The notes under the pieces were generated by a model, which searched no databases, was not told the origin of the DNA, and saw nothing but the letters and a program-made list of their open reading frames with translations. Below are positions 61,578-64,000 of a stretch of DNA of 64,000 bases, piece by piece (within the stretch, counting starts at the first letter, position 1; each line of letters opens with the position of its first letter). A program made the position numbers and the translations under genes. The stretch is from assembly GCA_030539495.1 (NCBI GenBank), contig JAUNRX010000001.1, forward strand, positions 100,642 through 164,641. The letters run 5' to 3'. The DNA is from a bacterium (GTDB taxonomy: Bacteria > Bacillota > Clostridia > Lachnospirales > Lachnospiraceae).

Positions 61578-63146
61578 ATGTATAAAGTACTAGTGGCAGA
61601 GAAAGATTTTGGCTCAGCCAAACAAATAACGTCACTTATTGAAGAGAAAATTCAGGATGCCAAAGTAGTGGCAGTTACAAATAGTGGGAATGATACAATC
61701 GTAGATACGATTAATAGTGAACCAGATTTGATCCTGATTGGAATTGAAATAGCAGGTATGAATGGGATTGAGACAGTAAGAAAGATAAGAAGGTTTAATA
61801 AAAGCGTTCGAATTATAATTGTATCAGCCTATGATTACTTTGAGTTTGCAAGAGAGGCCATGCTTCTTGGAGTAAATGATTATATATTAAAGCCAATTAA
61901 TGAAGCTGATTTAGCAAAGGCAATAGAAAGAGAATTGCAAGCAGTTAAAGAAGAAGATGATATTGAGAGAGAATATAAGGATGAGGAAAGCCAGTATTCT
62001 AATGCATTACGTTTTGTAGAGCAGCATTTTATATTTTCGATCACTTATAATATGAGAGTTGATATTGAAAGTAATCAGTATCAGAAATTACTGGGCATTG
62101 GACCTAAAGGTTATATAATGAGCGTTTCTGTAGAACCTAATGTATTAAATAAGCATTGGAATATGGAAAAGGCTGCAGGCAGGATTTATCGTAGGCTAAA
62201 AGATGTGGTAAATGTACATTCTTGTTGCGCAGTTGGGCCTAGAATGCTAAATCGTTATATAGTTTATGTTGCTTCGGATAAAGAAAGAGATAGTAAAGAA
62301 GCACAGGTAGAGTCTGTAACACTTGCTAAAGAGGTATTAAGGGCGTTAAAGGATACTTTTGATTTAGAGGTTAAGATTGCCATTGGTGGAGTAAGAAGTA
62401 TTGCGAATATACATGATAGTTATCTTGAGATGCTTCGAAGTTGTCGTTATGATATTGATAATCCAATCATCTATTATAAAGAGGTTCGATATAAATATAA
62501 TATGAAGGAAACCTATATGGAACTAACCGATCAGTTGATCGATAGCATCAAGTACAATAGATGTAATGAGGAAGAGAATTTAGCAAGTATTTTAGAACTC
62601 CTTCGTCCGATGCAAGTTACAGAGAGGCTTACTACAATAATAGAAGTGCTTGTGAGCATTTCTTATGCATTTCGTAAAGAACTTAAGAATCAGGATATCT
62701 ATTATGATTATTTAAAGCAGTGTGACAAGCTTATGTATTTATCCATTGAAGAGCAAGAAGCGTGGGCATATCGTAGGCTTCATACAATGATTAAACTGAT
62801 GCGCTCTGGAAAGAAGGCAAGGGGATCGAGTGTAGTTACAATAGCGATGGAATATATACAAAAGAATTACACCCAGGAAATATCATTAAGTGAAATATCG
62901 CAGTATGTAGGTTTGAGTCCGCAGCATTTCAGTAAGATCTTTAAGGAGACCACTAACTATAGTTATGTTGAATGGGTAAATGATCTGAGGATTGGGAAGG
63001 CACAGGAGATTATGAAGCAAGAGGATTGTACCATCAAAGAAGTTTGTTTCTTAGTTGGATTTCAGGATCCGAATTATTTTAGTCGAATTTTTAAAAAACG
63101 TGTTGGAATATCTCCGACCGAATATGCGAAGGAACGTGCAGTATAA
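61578..63146 (+). CDS. AraC-type response regulator with degenerate receiver
   Basis: A 522-residue protein: an N-terminal receiver-like domain (1-120), a middle region of unknown function (about 140-410) and a C-terminal AraC/XylS HTH pair (about 420-518: LSEISQYVGLSPQHFSKIFK, IKEVCFLVGFQDPNYFSRIF). In the receiver the phospho-acceptor Asp is Gly55 (LILIGIEIAGMNG) and the acidic pair is Glu-Lys, although the Lys in YILKPI remains. It probably does not take a phosphate. No histidine kinase is adjacent; the HD-GYP gene is. Confidence 0.9.
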   Translation: MYKVLVAEKDFGSAKQITSLIEEKIQDAKVVAVTNSGNDTIVDTINSEPDLILIGIEIAGMNGIETVRKIRRFNKSVRIIIVSAYDYFEFAREAMLLGVNDYILKPINEADLAKAIERELQAVKEEDDIEREYKDEESQYSNALRFVEQHFIFSITYNMRVDIESNQYQKLLGIGPKGYIMSVSVEPNVLNKHWNMEKAAGRIYRRLKDVVNVHSCCAVGPRMLNRYIVYVASDKERDSKEAQVESVTLAKEVLRALKDTFDLEVKIAIGGVRSIANIHDSYLEMLRSCRYDIDNPIIYYKEVRYKYNMKETYMELTDQLIDSIKYNRCNEEENLASILELLRPMQVTERLTTIIEVLVSISYAFRKELKNQDIYYDYLKQCDKLMYLSIEEQEAWAYRRLHTMIKLMRSGKKARGSSVVTIAMEYIQKNYTQEISLSEISQYVGLSPQHFSKIFKETTNYSYVEWVNDLRIGKAQEIMKQEDCTIKEVCFLVGFQDPNYFSRIFKKRVGISPTEYAKERAV

Positions 63147-63479
63147 CCATAGCTTGTCTAATAAATATGACTGTTATGGTTATATTTATATGTATAAAAT
63201 TTGATTTGTTGGAAATAATAATATATTGGTATTTTTAGAACTATATTGTATAGTTAATAAGAACATAATATGAAGAAAAAAGAATTAAAACTTTTTAGCT
63301 CTTTATGTGGTTTATCTTATGTAAAATACTTGAAAAACAGATAAAAGATATTGACGTGTTAGGCAGATTATGATATTCTAGACTAGCGATGGAAGAGGTC
63401 TTTTTTTTTATGCCTAAAAATCAATATTAACACGAGAAAAGCAATAACACAATAAGAATTTATAGCGGAGGTGGAAGCT
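63147..63479 (+). promoter_or_regulatory. Gene-free region with the rpmG promoter
   Basis: TTGACG at 63351-63356 and TATTCT at 63374-63379 (17-base spacer) are a likely promoter for rpmG-secE-nusG. At the start TATAACCATA (63142-63151) and TATGGTTATA (63175-63184) form a weak hairpin after the AraC gene. AGAC and GTCT near 63382-63402 before a T8 tract might be a short attenuator. Nothing else is evident. Confidence 0.55.
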
Positions 63480-63629
63480 GTGCGCGTAAAAATTACATTA
63501 GCTTGTACAGAATGTAAACAACGTAACTACAATATGACTAAAGAGAAAAAAGCTCATCCAGATAGAATGGAAACTAAGAAATATTGTAAATTCTGTAAAT
63601 CACACACTTTACACAAGGAAACTAAATAG
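63480..63629 (+). CDS. rpmG: 50S ribosomal protein bL33
   Basis: A 49-residue L33 with GTG start and GGAGGTGG upstream. It has the family core [17 protein letters not shown] and [17 protein letters not shown], with four cysteines (CTEC, CKFC) that mark the zinc-binding form. It is the usual neighbour of secE and nusG. Confidence 0.95.
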   Translation: MRVKITLACTECKQRNYNMTKEKKAHPDRMETKKYCKFCKSHTLHKETK

Positions 63630-63724
63630 TTAGATTTGTATAGGCAATAGGTAATTCTATTGAACATTGTGAGCGGATATACGCGATAAAAGTTGTATAG
63701 AAGCGGGAAGGAATGTGAAAAGAT

Positions 63725-63937
63725 ATGGGAGATACTGTCAATAAAATGGACGCTACTCAAAAACAAAGTTTTTGGAAATCCTTAAAGTCTGAATTTAAGA
63801 AGATTACTTGGCCTGATAGAGAATCACTAATCAAACAAACAGTCGCAGTATGTGTAATTACTGTAATACTTGGAGCACTAATAGCAGGAGTTGATTCGGT
63901 TTATAAAATCGGCATTAACTGGCTGCTTAACTTATAG
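63725..63937 (+). CDS. secE: Preprotein translocase subunit SecE
   Basis: A 70-residue single-span SecE: SLKSEFKKITWPDRESL followed by a membrane helix (about 40-62). SecE stabilises the SecY channel for protein export. The ATG at 63725 is weakly placed after GGAAGGA. It lies 95 bases after rpmG and 8 before nusG, the usual order. No tRNA gene was found in the rpmG-secE gap. Confidence 0.93.
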   Translation: MGDTVNKMDATQKQSFWKSLKSEFKKITWPDRESLIKQTVAVCVITVILGALIAGVDSVYKIGINWLLNL

Positions 63938-63945
63938 GTGATAAG

Positions 63946-64000
63946 ATGGCAGAAGCAAATTGGTATGTTGTGCATACTTATTCCGGATACGAGAATAAAG
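63946..64000 (+). CDS. nusG: Transcription termination/antitermination factor NusG, 5' end only
   Basis: Only the first 18 codons are present; the window ends inside the gene. The start MAEANWYVVHTYSGYENK is the NusG N-terminal domain signature. TAGGTG lies before the ATG, 8 bases after secE. The order secE-nusG supports the call. Confidence 0.9.
   Translation, partial: MAEANWYVVHTYSGYENK

Noticed and set aside
63630-63724. tRNA-Trp gene often found between rpmG and secE
   Set aside because: No tRNA-like cloverleaf or TTCRANY motif is visible in this short gap.

Overview
The window looks like a chromosomal core segment of a low-GC, spore-forming anaerobic Firmicute, most probably a member of Lachnospiraceae (Clostridium cluster XIVa). 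This is inferred from AT-rich coding, AGGAGG-type ribosome binding sites, sporulation genes (spoIIR, spoIID, a spoIIQ-like gene, a SPOCS-LysM coat protein, spoVG), a complete Rnf complex, paired glgC/glgD and many ferredoxin-type cysteine motifs. I saw no phage, transposase, CRISPR array, tRNA or rRNA gene. The species is not determined here.

Layout. 0-8 kb: veg, a spore-coat SPOCS-LysM protein, ispE with a FadR-type regulator, spoIIR, then a ddl-murI-DUF1934 cell-wall operon. 7.5-8.15 kb is a non-coding block of consecutive hairpins followed by an exact 110-bp tandem repeat. 8-16 kb (minus strand): a membrane protein, plsC, a VanY-like lipoprotein, pncB, and a YtrA-type regulator with an ABC transporter. 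16.1-23 kb: a T-box leader and a dense cluster of hairpins ahead of ileS, then glgP. 23-29 kb: a small type IV pilus-like operon (PilC, four small TM proteins, PilT-like ATPase) followed by SpoIID-like and SpoIIQ-like genes. 29-38 kb: TrhA/hemolysin III, DUF951, rpsF-ssb-rpsR, a BIG2 surface protein, gdpP-rplI-dnaB. 38-49 kb: MerR coiled-coil protein, ferredoxin, DUF1858, mecA, a class A PBP, a PRPP synthetase, helicase loader and DnaD, DnaA-box-like arrays, murC. 49-52 kb: glgC-glgD-spoVG. 52-59 kb: transglutaminase-like protein and rnfCDGEAB. 59-64 kb: LacI regulator, HD-GYP protein, AraC-type pseudo-response regulator, rpmG, secE and the start of nusG.

Themes. Several loci serve peptidoglycan synthesis and turnover (ddl, murI, murC, PBP, VanY, SpoIID/SpoIIQ-like), glycogen metabolism (glgP, glgC, glgD), replication (dnaB, dnaI, dnaD, ssb) and energy conservation (Rnf).

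The least explained parts are non-coding: a modular, palindrome-rich repeat family scattered at about 0, 16.5, 29.3, 52 and 58.6 kb; the 110-bp tandem repeat; the hairpin cluster inside the ileS leader; and head-to-tail 9-bp DnaA-box-like arrays beside the dnaD-dnaI genes. Among proteins, three carry substitutions at expected catalytic positions (SpoIID-like Glu to Asn, a SpoIIQ-like LytM domain without its histidines, a receiver domain with Gly at the phospho-Asp), and RnfE carries an extra cysteine-rich tail. All starts, promoters and terminators were read by eye.
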